DNA of 64,000 nt from Desulfobacter hydrogenophilus (GTDB lineage Bacteria; Desulfobacterota; Desulfobacteria; Desulfobacterales; Desulfobacteraceae): positions 4,776,501 to 4,840,500 of the forward strand of contig NZ_CP036313.1 in the NCBI RefSeq assembly GCF_004319545.1, read 5' to 3'. Both the position numbers and the translations under genes were made by a program. How positions within the stretch are numbered: the first letter of the stretch is position 1; the number at the start of each line of letters is the position of its first letter. Positions 9,636 to 18,590 of this stretch are shown one piece after another. Below the pieces are notes generated by a model that did not search any database, had not been told where the DNA came from, and saw only the letters and a program-made list of their open reading frames with translations.

Positions 9636-10601
9636 ATGACAAACACTAAACTGATCGTTTCCCATGCCCCTTTCTGGCATAACGGAGACACCCTGTTTCA
9701 ACAGAATCTGAATTTCATTATCGCCCTTATACCGGCCGCACTTTTCGGTATTTTACATTTTGGTGCGCCTGCTATAGGGGTGTTGACCCTTGCGACGTCA
9801 TCAGCCATGCTCTGGGAAGTAATCATGTCGGTCCTCTCCAAGAAAAAAATGGCCATAGGCAATATGGAATCCGCAGTCATCGGCCTGCTGTTCGGTATGA
9901 TGGTTCCGGCCACAATGCCTTGGTGGGTTGTAATCACCGGCACATTTATAGCAGTAATCCTGGGAAAATTTGTATTTGGTGGTACCGGCGGTAATCCTTT
10001 CCACCCAACGCTGGTCGGTATTGCCATTCTCACGATGTCCTGGCCCGCTTTCTTAGACTTTGATACGGCTTATGTATCGTACCAGTTTGATTTTACTGCC
10101 CTTGCACCCTTGGTCGCGCTGAAATCCCAGGGCACATCCGCTCTGGCCTCATTTTCCAATTATGATCTACTCATGGGCAATGAAGTAGGCGGTATTGGTT
10201 CCACCTTCGGGCTTGGCATCATCATAGGCGGAATTTATTTGATGCTAACGGGCTATTCCCGCTGGGAAATTGTAGTGGCGTTCATTGCTGGGGTATTAAT
10301 TACCGCAACAATTTTCTTTGCGCTCCATCCCGACGCATATGCCCCCCCCCTGTTTCACCTGTTTGCAGGGTATACCCTTTTAGGTGCCTTCTTCCTGGCT
10401 GTGGAAAATTCATCTTCACCAGTTAATCGCATTCCTATGCTGATTTACGGATTTTTAGGTGGATTTATGGTTATCCTGGTCCGCAATATCGGTATTTATC
10501 CGGACGGAACGGTCCTGGCCATCTTGTTGATCAACCTTATCAATCCGCTGATTGATATAATAAGACCCAAAGCACTTGGAAAGGGGGTATCCAATGCGTG
10601 A
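9636..10601 (+). CDS. rnfD: Rnf complex subunit RnfD
   Basis: About 321 residues and highly hydrophobic, with roughly nine membrane helices. I chose the ATG at 9636 because GGGAGA lies 6 bases before it; the frame is open from 9615. The family motif around the covalently bound FMN is seen as GGIGSTFGLG (about residue 190). The stretch GGTGGNPFHPTLVG is typical of RnfD/NqrB. It forms part of the membrane ion-translocating core with RnfA, E and G. Its end overlaps rnfG by 8 bp. Confidence 0.92.
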   Translation: MTNTKLIVSHAPFWHNGDTLFQQNLNFIIALIPAALFGILHFGAPAIGVLTLATSSAMLWEVIMSVLSKKKMAIGNMESAVIGLLFGMMVPATMPWWVVITGTFIAVILGKFVFGGTGGNPFHPTLVGIAILTMSWPAFLDFDTAYVSYQFDFTALAPLVALKSQGTSALASFSNYDLLMGNEVGGIGSTFGLGIIIGGIYLMLTGYSRWEIVVAFIAGVLITATIFFALHPDAYAPPLFHLFAGYTLLGAFFLAVENSSSPVNRIPMLIYGFLGGFMVILVRNIGIYPDGTVLAILLINLINPLIDIIRPKALGKGVSNA

Positions 10602-11175
10602 GATGTTAAGTATGATAGTGGTGCTAACCGTTCTTACGGCAGTATCCGGCGGCCTCCTGGCAGCTGTTAAGGTGAAAACTGAGCCTCAAATTGAAGAACA
10701 GGTACTTAAATTTCAAAAAGCGCCTGCCATCGAAGCAATTTTTGCGGATGCCACCAATGACCCTATCCAAGAACGATTTAACGTCAAGGCTGAAGGCATT
10801 GAACTACAGGTTTTTCCAACCACTTTGACAGATGGGGTAAAAGCTGTTGCATTTGAAGCAAAAGGAACCGGATTCGGCGGTCCCATCGGGTTGATGATGG
10901 GTGTAAACCTTGACACCGATGAAATCATTGCCGTTCGGGTGACCACCCACTCTGAAACACCGGGTATCGGTTCCAGAGCCAAAGAGGACCTCTCTTTTGT
11001 CACCCAGTTTGCCGGCATGACCATGGCATCAAATTTTGGTATAAAAAACCAGGGCGGCGACATTGATGCCATGTCCGGGGCTACGGTGACATCCGTTGGT
11101 GTCAGCCAGGCCGCAGTGGCAGCCCAGGATTTATATAAGAAACTGAAACCTGAAATTGTTAAACATATGAATTAA
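10594..11175 (+). CDS. rnfG: Rnf complex subunit RnfG (FMN-binding)
   Basis: About 193 residues. The ATG at 10594 is preferred over a TTG at 10576; it overlaps the rnfD stop by 8 bp, which suggests coupling. One N-terminal membrane anchor is followed by an FMN-binding domain exposed to the periplasm. The flavinylation motif SGATVTS (about residue 161) contains the Thr that would carry FMN through a phosphodiester bond. No apbE flavin transferase gene lies in this window, so it must be elsewhere. Confidence 0.92.
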   Translation: MREMLSMIVVLTVLTAVSGGLLAAVKVKTEPQIEEQVLKFQKAPAIEAIFADATNDPIQERFNVKAEGIELQVFPTTLTDGVKAVAFEAKGTGFGGPIGLMMGVNLDTDEIIAVRVTTHSETPGIGSRAKEDLSFVTQFAGMTMASNFGIKNQGGDIDAMSGATVTSVGVSQAAVAAQDLYKKLKPEIVKHMN

Positions 11176-11199
11176 TAAGGTCGTTCAGGAGAGATAATT

Positions 11200-11808
11200 A
11201 TGGCACAATCCCTGGTAAAAGAATTCACAAAAGGACTTTGGGTTGAGATACCTCTATTCCGCCTTGTCCTTGGGCTATGCCCCGCCCTTGCCGTGACCAA
11301 AACGTGTGAGAACGGCATCGGTATGGGAGTGGCGACTACCTTTGTCCTTTTGTTCTCAAACATTTTAGTCTCCATGCTTAGAAATATAATCCCCACCAAG
11401 GTCAGAATTGCCTGCTACATCGTTATTATTGCCACCTTTGTAACCATCGTGGAATTCATGATGCAGGCATATATGTATGAACTGTTCCTGAAACTGGGTA
11501 TTTTCATTCCTCTAATCGTTGTAAACTGTATCGTACTTGGCCGGGCCGAGGCATTTGCCGGAAAAAATACCGTGCTGCCGTCTGCTGCCGACGGTCTTGG
11601 CATGGGTATTGGGTTTACCTTAGCACTGTCCTCCCTTGGGGCGGTACGCGAGCTTATCGGTGCAGGCACCCTGACCGTGTGGGGCGGTACCCCGCTGTTT
11701 ACAATCGGGCATGGCTATATTCCCTTTCAATTCATGGTTGAAGCTCCGGGCGCATTTATCGGCCTGGGCCTGATGCTCTGCCTGATGAACCTCATCGGAC
11801 AAAAATAA
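11200..11808 (+). CDS. rnfE: Rnf complex subunit RnfE
   Basis: 202 residues, six predicted membrane helices, starting with a good GGAGAG ribosome binding site. The motif GLCPALAVTKT near residue 25 and VNCIVLGRAEAF near residue 110 are typical of RnfE/NqrD; the cysteines in them belong to the membrane iron site that RnfA and RnfE share. It lies between rnfG and rnfA in the standard order C-D-G-E-A-B. Confidence 0.94.
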   Translation: MAQSLVKEFTKGLWVEIPLFRLVLGLCPALAVTKTCENGIGMGVATTFVLLFSNILVSMLRNIIPTKVRIACYIVIIATFVTIVEFMMQAYMYELFLKLGIFIPLIVVNCIVLGRAEAFAGKNTVLPSAADGLGMGIGFTLALSSLGAVRELIGAGTLTVWGGTPLFTIGHGYIPFQFMVEAPGAFIGLGLMLCLMNLIGQK

Positions 11809-11826
11809 GGTAAGGAGATTTATAAC

Positions 11827-12402
11827 ATGGGTGATTTATTTGTTCTGGCAATTAGCTGCATTTTCATCAACAATATTCTCCTTGCTCAATTCTTAGGCAA
11901 CTGTCCCTTTTTGGGTACCTCCAAAAAGATGGAAACTGCTGTGGGCATGGGCATGGCGGTTGTATTTGTTCTGGTCATGGCAGGCATGATAACCTGGATC
12001 GTAGACACGTATCTACTTAAAGCGCTGGATGTTGAATTTCTACGGACTGTGTCCTTTATTTTGGTTATAGCCTCTCTGGTTCAATTCGTGGAAATGTTTT
12101 TAAAAAAGAGTATCCCGGGGCTGTATGCAGGCTTGGGCATATTTCTTCCACTGATTACAACTAACTGCGCGGTGATGGGCGTGTGTCTGATCAACATCAA
12201 GGACGAATACAGCTTTATTGAAGCCTTGGTGTCCTCGTTTTCCTATGCCGTGGGTTTTGGTCTTGCCCTGGTTCTGTTTGCAGGCGTCAGGGAACGGGTC
12301 ATCCTCGCCAGGGTGCCCAAACCTTTACAGGATACCTCCATTGGTCTTATGACCGCCGGCATGATCGCATTGATCTTTACCGTCTTCAGGGGCATGGTTT
12401 AG
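11827..12402 (+). CDS. rnfA: Rnf complex subunit RnfA
   Basis: 191 residues with six membrane helices, preceded by AAGGAG. The motifs NNILLAQFLGNCPFLG and TTNCAVMGVCL are hallmarks of RnfA/NqrE; their cysteines ligate the intramembrane Fe-S cluster formed with RnfE. It follows rnfE by 18 bp and is followed by rnfB 31 bp later. Confidence 0.94.
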   Translation: MGDLFVLAISCIFINNILLAQFLGNCPFLGTSKKMETAVGMGMAVVFVLVMAGMITWIVDTYLLKALDVEFLRTVSFILVIASLVQFVEMFLKKSIPGLYAGLGIFLPLITTNCAVMGVCLINIKDEYSFIEALVSSFSYAVGFGLALVLFAGVRERVILARVPKPLQDTSIGLMTAGMIALIFTVFRGMV

Positions 12403-12433
12403 TTTAACACAAAAAATAATATAAGGTGATTGT

Positions 12434-14518
12434 ATGATTCCAGCTATACTGCTAATGCTGGGCATTGGCGCAACATGCGGCATCGTGCTCAGTCTTTCCT
12501 CCAAAATCTTTTATGTGTATGAAGACCCCAGAATTGCACAGGTAGAAAACAATCTTGCAGGCGCCAACTGCGGTGGCTGTGGATATGCGGGTTGTTCTGC
12601 AGCCGCAGAAGCCGTTGTGTTAGGCAAGGAACCCCCAACCGTTTGCGTTATCAATTCCAAAGAAGGGGTTGAAGCTGTTTCTCGTATCATGGGTGTGGAT
12701 GCGGGTGCTGCTGAAGCTCCGTTATCCTACAACATGTGCGAGGGCGGCAACCGGGCTGCTAACAAGTACCATTATATGGGTGTGTCATCATGCAAAGCCA
12801 TGGCCGCTGTCTTTGGCGGACACAGGGTTTGTACAGTTGGTTGCATTGGTCTTGGGGACTGTATCAAGGCATGCCAGTTCAGTGCGCTTCATATGGGACC
12901 GAATGGTTATCCCGTGGTTGATGACAATAAATGCGTTGGCTGTGGCGCCTGCCAGAAAGCCTGCCCCAAAGATATTATTCAAGTCAAGACCCTGAGCGAA
13001 AAACTAATGGAATTCAACCAGGAGCAAGGTGCTTTGGCACCGTGTTCCCAGACTTGTCCTGCTGAAATCAATATTCCAAAATATATCAGTGAAATAAAAG
13101 CCGGTAAATATGACGAAGCGGTTCAGACCATACGCATGAGAAACCCCCTTCTCCTTTCCTGCGGAAGGGTATGTCCTCATCCTTGTGAAGATATGTGCAG
13201 AAGAGGTATTGAGGATGAACCGGTTTCCATTAACCAGCTCAAACGCTTTGTTGCTGACTATGAAATGAATTCTGGTTCCCGGATCCCGATTACCTGTGCC
13301 CCTGATACCGGTAAAAAAGTGGCTGTAATTGGCGGCGGACCTGCCGGACTTTCCTGTGCATATTTCTTAAGACGGATCGGTCATCAAGTCGATATTTTTG
13401 ACGCTATGCCAAAACTTGGCGGTATTATTAGATACGGCATCCCAGAGTACAGACTTCCTAAAAAGGTTCTGGATTGGGAAATCCAGGGAATTCTCGATTT
13501 AGGAATAAATGCCTTTACCCAAGTTAAATTCGGATCAGACTTTGGACTAAGCTCTTTGGTAGCCACGGGATACCACGCCGTTTTCATGGGAATTGGTGCC
13601 TGGAAAGATTATGCCCTTGGCATTGAAGGGGAAGACCTTAACGGATGCTATAAGGGAATTGACTGGCTTTCGAAATTTGCTAGTGGTCAGGAAATGAAAT
13701 TAGGGAAAAGCGCTGCTATCGTCGGTGGTGGAAACAGTGCCATTGACTGCGTCAGGACACTGATGCGGCTGGGTCTTGAAAAAGTGTACATTGTTTACAG
13801 AAGAACCCGGAATGAAATGCCTGCCAATGCAGTGGAAATTGTTGCAGCAGAAGAGGAAGGCATTGATTTTGTATTCCTTGCAGCCCCCACACGGGTCATT
13901 GGAGATGATGAGGGCAAAGTTAAAGGCCTTGAATACCTGCAGATGGAACTAGGTGAACCGGATGCATCCGGTAGAAGGCGGCCTATACCGATTGAAGGGT
14001 CTGAAACGGTACTGGATGTTGATATGGTCATCTCTGCCATTAGTCAGGCACCGGACCCCTCTTTTAAGGACAATGATTCAACTCCGAGAATGAAAGATCT
14101 GGAGATGACCCGTTGGAATACCATTGACAACAATCCTGAAACCCTGCAATCTTCAATCCCATATATTTTCACTGGGGGGGATTCTGCAACCGGGCCTTCC
14201 CTTGTTGTTACTGCCATTGGCGGCGGAAGGCGTGCAGCCCGCTCCATTGACCTGTTCCTGAAAGGAAAACCGGTTGAACCGGTCGAAAATTCCTTACAAG
14301 GAAAAAGAATCCCTGAATCTATTTTCAAAAAAGTTGACGGCATAACGCCCAGCAAACGGGCTAAAATGCCGGAAATACCGGTTAGCCAGAGGCTGGATTC
14401 AATGATTGAGGTCGATCTGGTTCTGCCCGAAGACCAGGCTCTTGCCGAGGCCGATCGCTGTCTGAACTGTTGCAGGATCTGCTACAATCCTGATACAGAA
14501 TTTCCCATTGCCAAATAA
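12434..14518 (+). CDS. rnfB: RnfB fused to a GltD-like FAD/NAD(P) oxidoreductase domain
   Basis: 694 residues, more than twice a plain RnfB. Residues 1-25 are a membrane anchor. Next comes the RnfB Fe-S domain (NCGGCGYAGC, about residue 45) and two [4Fe-4S] sites, CTVGCIGLGDCIKAC and CVGCGACQKACP (to about 185). From about residue 200 it reads as the beta subunit of glutamate synthase: CSQTCPAEINIP and CGRVCPHPCEDMC for Fe-S clusters, VAVIGGGPAGLSC for FAD (about 298) and AAIVGGGNSAIDC for NAD(P) (about 433). It ends in a further cysteine motif (CLNCCRIC). The single continuous frame argues against an error. Coupled with the degenerate RnfC, it may be the pyridine-nucleotide or flavin entry point of this complex. 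Confidence 0.9.
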   Translation: MIPAILLMLGIGATCGIVLSLSSKIFYVYEDPRIAQVENNLAGANCGGCGYAGCSAAAEAVVLGKEPPTVCVINSKEGVEAVSRIMGVDAGAAEAPLSYNMCEGGNRAANKYHYMGVSSCKAMAAVFGGHRVCTVGCIGLGDCIKACQFSALHMGPNGYPVVDDNKCVGCGACQKACPKDIIQVKTLSEKLMEFNQEQGALAPCSQTCPAEINIPKYISEIKAGKYDEAVQTIRMRNPLLLSCGRVCPHPCEDMCRRGIEDEPVSINQLKRFVADYEMNSGSRIPITCAPDTGKKVAVIGGGPAGLSCAYFLRRIGHQVDIFDAMPKLGGIIRYGIPEYRLPKKVLDWEIQGILDLGINAFTQVKFGSDFGLSSLVATGYHAVFMGIGAWKDYALGIEGEDLNGCYKGIDWLSKFASGQEMKLGKSAAIVGGGNSAIDCVRTLMRLGLEKVYIVYRRTRNEMPANAVEIVAAEEEGIDFVFLAAPTRVIGDDEGKVKGLEYLQMELGEPDASGRRRPIPIEGSETVLDVDMVISAISQAPDPSFKDNDSTPRMKDLEMTRWNTIDNNPETLQSSIPYIFTGGDSATGPSLVVTAIGGGRRAARSIDLFLKGKPVEPVENSLQGKRIPESIFKKVDGITPSKRAKMPEIPVSQRLDSMIEVDLVLPEDQALAEADRCLNCCRICYNPDTEFPIAK

Positions 14519-14544
14519 TTTGGCACCAAGAAAAAGTTAAACAT

Positions 14545-14578
14545 ACGGGTCTGACCGCATTTGCGGCAGACCCGTTTT
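14545..14578 (+). terminator. Rho-independent terminator of the rnf operon
   Basis: Stem ACGGGTCTG/CAGACCCGT with an inner CCGC/GCGG pairing, followed by TTTT. It lies 27 bp after the rnfB stop. Confidence 0.85.
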
Positions 14579-14634
14579 AATTTCAACGCTTAAAGACAAA
14601 CACATAATTAAACGATTCCCAAGAAAAAATTGAA

Positions 14635-15693
14635 ATGCCGAAACAGGACCAATCGCCAAAAAAAAAGCCGGATAAGCCCCATAAAAAGATAAAAAAAACC
14701 GTCTTGTTTTCGGCTATATTCTGTGTGTGCTTTGCTGCGGTAGCCGGTGCCGCTATGCTTTGGATGTTTTTTTTTATTAAGGCCCCCGCAGGGACACGTT
14801 CTCAACCGGTTACCTTCACGGTATCTTCCGGCCAACATTTATCCATCATAGCCCAAAATCTTAAAGACCAGGATTTAATTTCAAATCTAATTGCATTTAA
14901 ACTTTATGTCCGAATAAAAAAGGCAACGACTCGGATAAAGGCCGGAGAGTACGAAATGAACACCGGTATGAGCCCACAAACCATCGTAAACATTCTAACG
15001 TTAGGTAAGAACAAACTATACCGGCTAACGATCCCCGAAGGGCTGAACATGGAAGAAATTTCGACGCTCGCCCAGGAAGCCGGTTTGTGTTCCCGGAAGC
15101 AATTTTTATCTTTATGCAATGATCTTGAATTTATCAATCAGTTGGAATTACCGGGTATGACATTAGAAGGCTATTTGTTTCCGGATACCTATTTTTTTTC
15201 CAAGGAGACCGACTGTAAAACCTTAATCAAAAAAATGATATATACCTTTAACAAAACATTTAATGACAAGTGGAAAGCCCGAGCGAAAAAGATAGGCTTA
15301 AGCGTCCATGAAGTTATCATCCTTGCCTCAATAATTGAAAAGGAGACCGGCAATGGGAAAGAAAGGTCTATCATTTCATCGGTCTTCCATAATCGACTAA
15401 AACGCCAGATGCGACTTGAAAGTGACCCTACAGTAATTTACGGGATTTCTGATTATCACGGAAGAATTCGATATAAACATTTAAGGCGTGTCACACCCTA
15501 TAACACCTACAAGATAAATGGACTTCCGGCCGGACCCATTGCCAATCCAGGCGCCCAAGCCCTAAAGGCAGCCCTGTATCCTGCCCAGACAAACTACCTT
15601 TTCTTTGTATCAAAAAACGACTCCACGCATAAATTTTCAACCAACCTGAAAGACCACAACAAGGCAGTTAAAAAATACCAGCTTAACCAGTGA
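14635..15693 (+). CDS. mltG: Endolytic murein transglycosylase MltG
   Basis: 352 residues. A Lys-rich cytoplasmic tail and a single membrane helix (about residues 22-45) anchor a periplasmic domain. The catalytic Glu lies in ASIIEKETG (about residue 241). The family motifs SVFHNRL, SDPTVIYG and YNTYKINGLPAGPI all follow. MltG cuts nascent glycan strands and sets their length. The ribosome binding site is weak. It is convergent with the Smr gene, 11 bp between stops. Confidence 0.94.
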   Translation: MPKQDQSPKKKPDKPHKKIKKTVLFSAIFCVCFAAVAGAAMLWMFFFIKAPAGTRSQPVTFTVSSGQHLSIIAQNLKDQDLISNLIAFKLYVRIKKATTRIKAGEYEMNTGMSPQTIVNILTLGKNKLYRLTIPEGLNMEEISTLAQEAGLCSRKQFLSLCNDLEFINQLELPGMTLEGYLFPDTYFFSKETDCKTLIKKMIYTFNKTFNDKWKARAKKIGLSVHEVIILASIIEKETGNGKERSIISSVFHNRLKRQMRLESDPTVIYGISDYHGRIRYKHLRRVTPYNTYKINGLPAGPIANPGAQALKAALYPAQTNYLFFVSKNDSTHKFSTNLKDHNKAVKKYQLNQ

Positions 15694-15704
15694 CTACCCC
15701 AGAT

Positions 15705-16379
15705 TTAATGATCAAACCTTTTAAGATAAACAAGCACGGCACCGAATTTTGATTTCTTTGCGCCCTCCCATTTAAAATATAGGACAATATTTTCCTTTTT
15801 CATCTCCTTTAGCAGGTCCTCCACCACATGGGGAAGCACAGGAGCGCCCTCGGAGTGAAGTCCTTTGCCCACAATAATGCGCAGTGTAAAAAAACCCTGA
15901 ACATGGGCACTTGAAATAAAAGAGCGGGCTTTGAGCTGGGCGCCGATGGCTGTGAACCCGTGGAGGTCAAGATTTGCTTCGGGTGGCGGGTAACGCTTGA
16001 GCCTTCGTTTCAAGGGCATAGGCTTAGGTGTATGGCGGGGGGGACGATTATGTTCAAGAAAGGCTTTCAGCAGGGTTGAAAACGGCTCTTTGGATTCAGG
16101 CGCTGTCAGCCCCTGTTCTGCAGTCTTATCATCAGATGACGTATGGTGGCCAATATTTTTATTCATCCAGGTCTCATAATCATCCAGAAAAGGCAGGCCA
16201 TGTTTATTTAAATTTTTTTTGGGTTCAACAGAATTTTTTAACTTCTCCTTATTTTCTTTTAAATCCTCTTCGCCATCCATTAAAAATGCTTCTATAAAAT
16301 CTGTGTCCGATGCCAGCTTAGGCAGATCCTTTTTATGCTTTAATTTTTGTTTATTTTTCCTGGTATTTTTCTTTGTCAT
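15705..16379 (-). CDS. Smr-domain protein
   Basis: About 224 residues from the ATG at 16379; the frame is open to 16415. The first ~110 residues are Lys-rich and disordered-looking. The C-terminal ~85 residues form an Smr domain with NLDLHGF and the IIVGKGLHSEG loop. Free-standing Smr proteins of this type are nucleic-acid binding and often nucleases. It is divergent from the RNB nuclease gene with ~95 bp between starts, so the two probably share a promoter region. Confidence 0.85.
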   Translation of the reverse strand: MTKKNTRKNKQKLKHKKDLPKLASDTDFIEAFLMDGEEDLKENKEKLKNSVEPKKNLNKHGLPFLDDYETWMNKNIGHHTSSDDKTAEQGLTAPESKEPFSTLLKAFLEHNRPPRHTPKPMPLKRRLKRYPPPEANLDLHGFTAIGAQLKARSFISSAHVQGFFTLRIIVGKGLHSEGAPVLPHVVEDLLKEMKKENIVLYFKWEGAKKSKFGAVLVYLKRFDH

Positions 16380-16473
16380 AATAGCTATCTTACTTGAAAA
16401 ACAGGTTGTTTTCAAGGTGCTACCTTTGTTTGCCGGATTTGACTTTAATGCACCTTCCTGCTATTGTCCCTGC

Positions 16474-18453
16474 ATGAATATTGGCAACATTGTTGAATAT
16501 ATAGACCAGCAAAAAATTATTTCTGCGGTTATTTTAAGTGAAGCAAAAGGAAAACTTCGGCTGCTCAATGAAAACAGTCGGGAAGTCAGCTTTTCCGAAA
16601 AACGTCTTGCACATGTTTCCGAGACAGAGCTGGATACAAGACTGCCCAAAACAACTTTGGTATCCCACCTCAAACAGGTAACAAAAACCCGCAGAGAACT
16701 ATCAGCGTCTATTGATATCAAGGGTTTATGGGAAATCCTTCATGATGATCCCCAGGAAATTGATATTTCCGCCATGACGTTATTCTGCTTTGACCCCCCT
16801 TTGACCCCAGATCACGAAGCAGCCGTTATTCGAGCCTTTTTTAATGACCGCCTCTATTTCAAATTTAACAAAGTAATTTTTTTACCTTTCACACAAGCTC
16901 AGGTTGAGGCAAAAAAACGGCAAATCAGGGATGAAGAACGAAAGAATGCCCTAATCACAAAAGGCGCAGATTGGCTGGTCCGGCTTCGGGATCAAGATGA
17001 TGTCAGTGAAGAACAGGATCCTGTTCTCCTGAAAATTTTAAAAGACTATTATATTTTCGGCAATGATGCAGAAAAAGCATTTATAGCAAAAAAAATCATC
17101 AAACAAGCAGGCCTTAGCTCCCCTGATCGATTGTTTGAACTTTTTGTAAAAGCCGGTATCTGGGATGTGGATGAAAACCTGGACCTGTTATCCCTGCAAA
17201 TTCCCACTTCATTTTCAACCAAGGAGAGCCAGGCAGCTGACCAACTGTGCAAAACTGCCCCCCTGGTATATAACGATCCCAAGCGCAAGGATCTGACAAA
17301 TCTGCCCTTAATTACCATTGACGGCCAGTCCACCCAGGATTATGACGACGCCATCAGCCTTGAAACAACGGAAAACGGATATCGGCTTGGCATTCATATT
17401 ATTGATGTCGGGGCCTGCATCCGTAACGGGGACACTATTGATATGGCCGCCAGGGAGCGTGCCTCGTCCATTTACATGCCCGACGACAAACTGCCCATGA
17501 TTCCACCCAGTCTGTCCGAAGATCTGTGCAGTCTCAAGGAGGGTCAGTTGCGGCCGGGGGTTTCAACCCTGGTACAGATGAACCGTTTTTTTGAAGTACA
17601 GGACTATCAAATTGTTCCTTCGGTGATCAAGGTTCACCAGCAGATGAGTTATACCGAGGCCAATATTGTAAACGGTAAAAACGACCCCATCACTACACTT
17701 TACAAAATGGCAACCGTACTGCGGGAAAAACGGCTCAAAGCCGGGGCCATCCAGATCACCCTGCCCGAGGTCAATGTATGGCTGGATGACAATAAAAATA
17801 TCCATTATACAAAAGTGGACCGGGAAAATCCGTCCAGGATGCTGGTCTCAGAGATGATGATTCTGGCCAACACCCTGATGGCTGAATTTTTAAAAAATAA
17901 CGACATGCCTGGGGTTTTCCGCTCCCAAGCTCAGCCTAAACAACGTATTTTCAAGGGTATTGAAACGGAACTAATGCCCAATTTCCTCCAGCGCAAACAA
18001 TTAAGCCGGGCTGTTATCACCACCCATGCCGAGCCGCATGCAGGCCTTGGGGTACCTGCCTATGTTACCGCCACCTCCCCCATCAGGCGCTACCATGATC
18101 TGCTTACCCAGCGCCAGATCAAAGCGATATTAGGTATCGGCACCCCCTATTCATCCAAGGACCTTGACAATATCCTTGCATCTATTTCCGTTGCTGTGTC
18201 CAATACGGGACGCATCCAGGCAGCCCGTAAACGCTACTGGGTGATCAAATATCTGCAGGATTTAAGAGGAGAAAGCTTTGAAGGACTGGTGCTTGATGCA
18301 TACAGGGACCATTACAACGTTTTGCTCAAGGAATTCATGCTTGAATCCAGGCTACCGACATCCGGGCTCAAACTTAAATCAGGAGACCGGATTCAAGTAA
18401 CAATCCAGCATGCGGATGCACGGCGCGGTCAGTTGACGCTATTTGCTGTCTAA
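16474..18453 (+). CDS. RNB-domain exoribonuclease (RNase II/R type)
   Basis: 659 residues from the ATG at 16474. The frame is open back to 16219, but that would overlap the divergent smr gene and give an implausible N-terminus. The RNB catalytic core begins near residue 270, with TIDGQSTQDYDDAISL supplying the metal-binding aspartates, followed by GIHIIDVGA and the MPDDKLPMIPPSLSEDLCSL region. The C-terminal TSPIRRYHDLLTQRQ motif is also diagnostic. A C-terminal S1-like strand pattern ends the protein. It degrades RNA 3' to 5'. No clear ribosome binding site precedes the chosen start. Confidence 0.88.
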   Translation: MNIGNIVEYIDQQKIISAVILSEAKGKLRLLNENSREVSFSEKRLAHVSETELDTRLPKTTLVSHLKQVTKTRRELSASIDIKGLWEILHDDPQEIDISAMTLFCFDPPLTPDHEAAVIRAFFNDRLYFKFNKVIFLPFTQAQVEAKKRQIRDEERKNALITKGADWLVRLRDQDDVSEEQDPVLLKILKDYYIFGNDAEKAFIAKKIIKQAGLSSPDRLFELFVKAGIWDVDENLDLLSLQIPTSFSTKESQAADQLCKTAPLVYNDPKRKDLTNLPLITIDGQSTQDYDDAISLETTENGYRLGIHIIDVGACIRNGDTIDMAARERASSIYMPDDKLPMIPPSLSEDLCSLKEGQLRPGVSTLVQMNRFFEVQDYQIVPSVIKVHQQMSYTEANIVNGKNDPITTLYKMATVLREKRLKAGAIQITLPEVNVWLDDNKNIHYTKVDRENPSRMLVSEMMILANTLMAEFLKNNDMPGVFRSQAQPKQRIFKGIETELMPNFLQRKQLSRAVITTHAEPHAGLGVPAYVTATSPIRRYHDLLTQRQIKAILGIGTPYSSKDLDNILASISVAVSNTGRIQAARKRYWVIKYLQDLRGESFEGLVLDAYRDHYNVLLKEFMLESRLPTSGLKLKSGDRIQVTIQHADARRGQLTLFAV

Positions 18454-18496
18454 GCCCAATGTTCATACACTCAAGCTGAGCTGAGACTGTTGTTTA

Positions 18497-18560
18497 CCAT
18501 GAAGAACATGGAGAACACGAAAAATATATACCGGAAAATAAATCTTCATGCTCTTCATGG
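18497..18560. repeat. Inverted repeat in the gap between the RNB nuclease and purH
   Basis: Arms at 18497-18513 and 18544-18560 match at 15 of 17 positions (CCATGAAGAACATGGAG against the complement of the right arm). They enclose 30 bases of A/T-rich sequence. It sits between the converging RNB and purH genes and could end both transcripts, though no T-run follows closely. Confidence 0.6.
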
Positions 18561-18590
18561 CTTTGTTTTAATTTGGAAGCATCTTGACGT

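Noticed and set aside
16219..16473. N-terminal extension of the RNB nuclease
   Set aside because: It would overlap the divergent smr gene by ~160 bp and begins with Ser/Phe-rich sequence unlike the family; the ATG at 16474 fits better.
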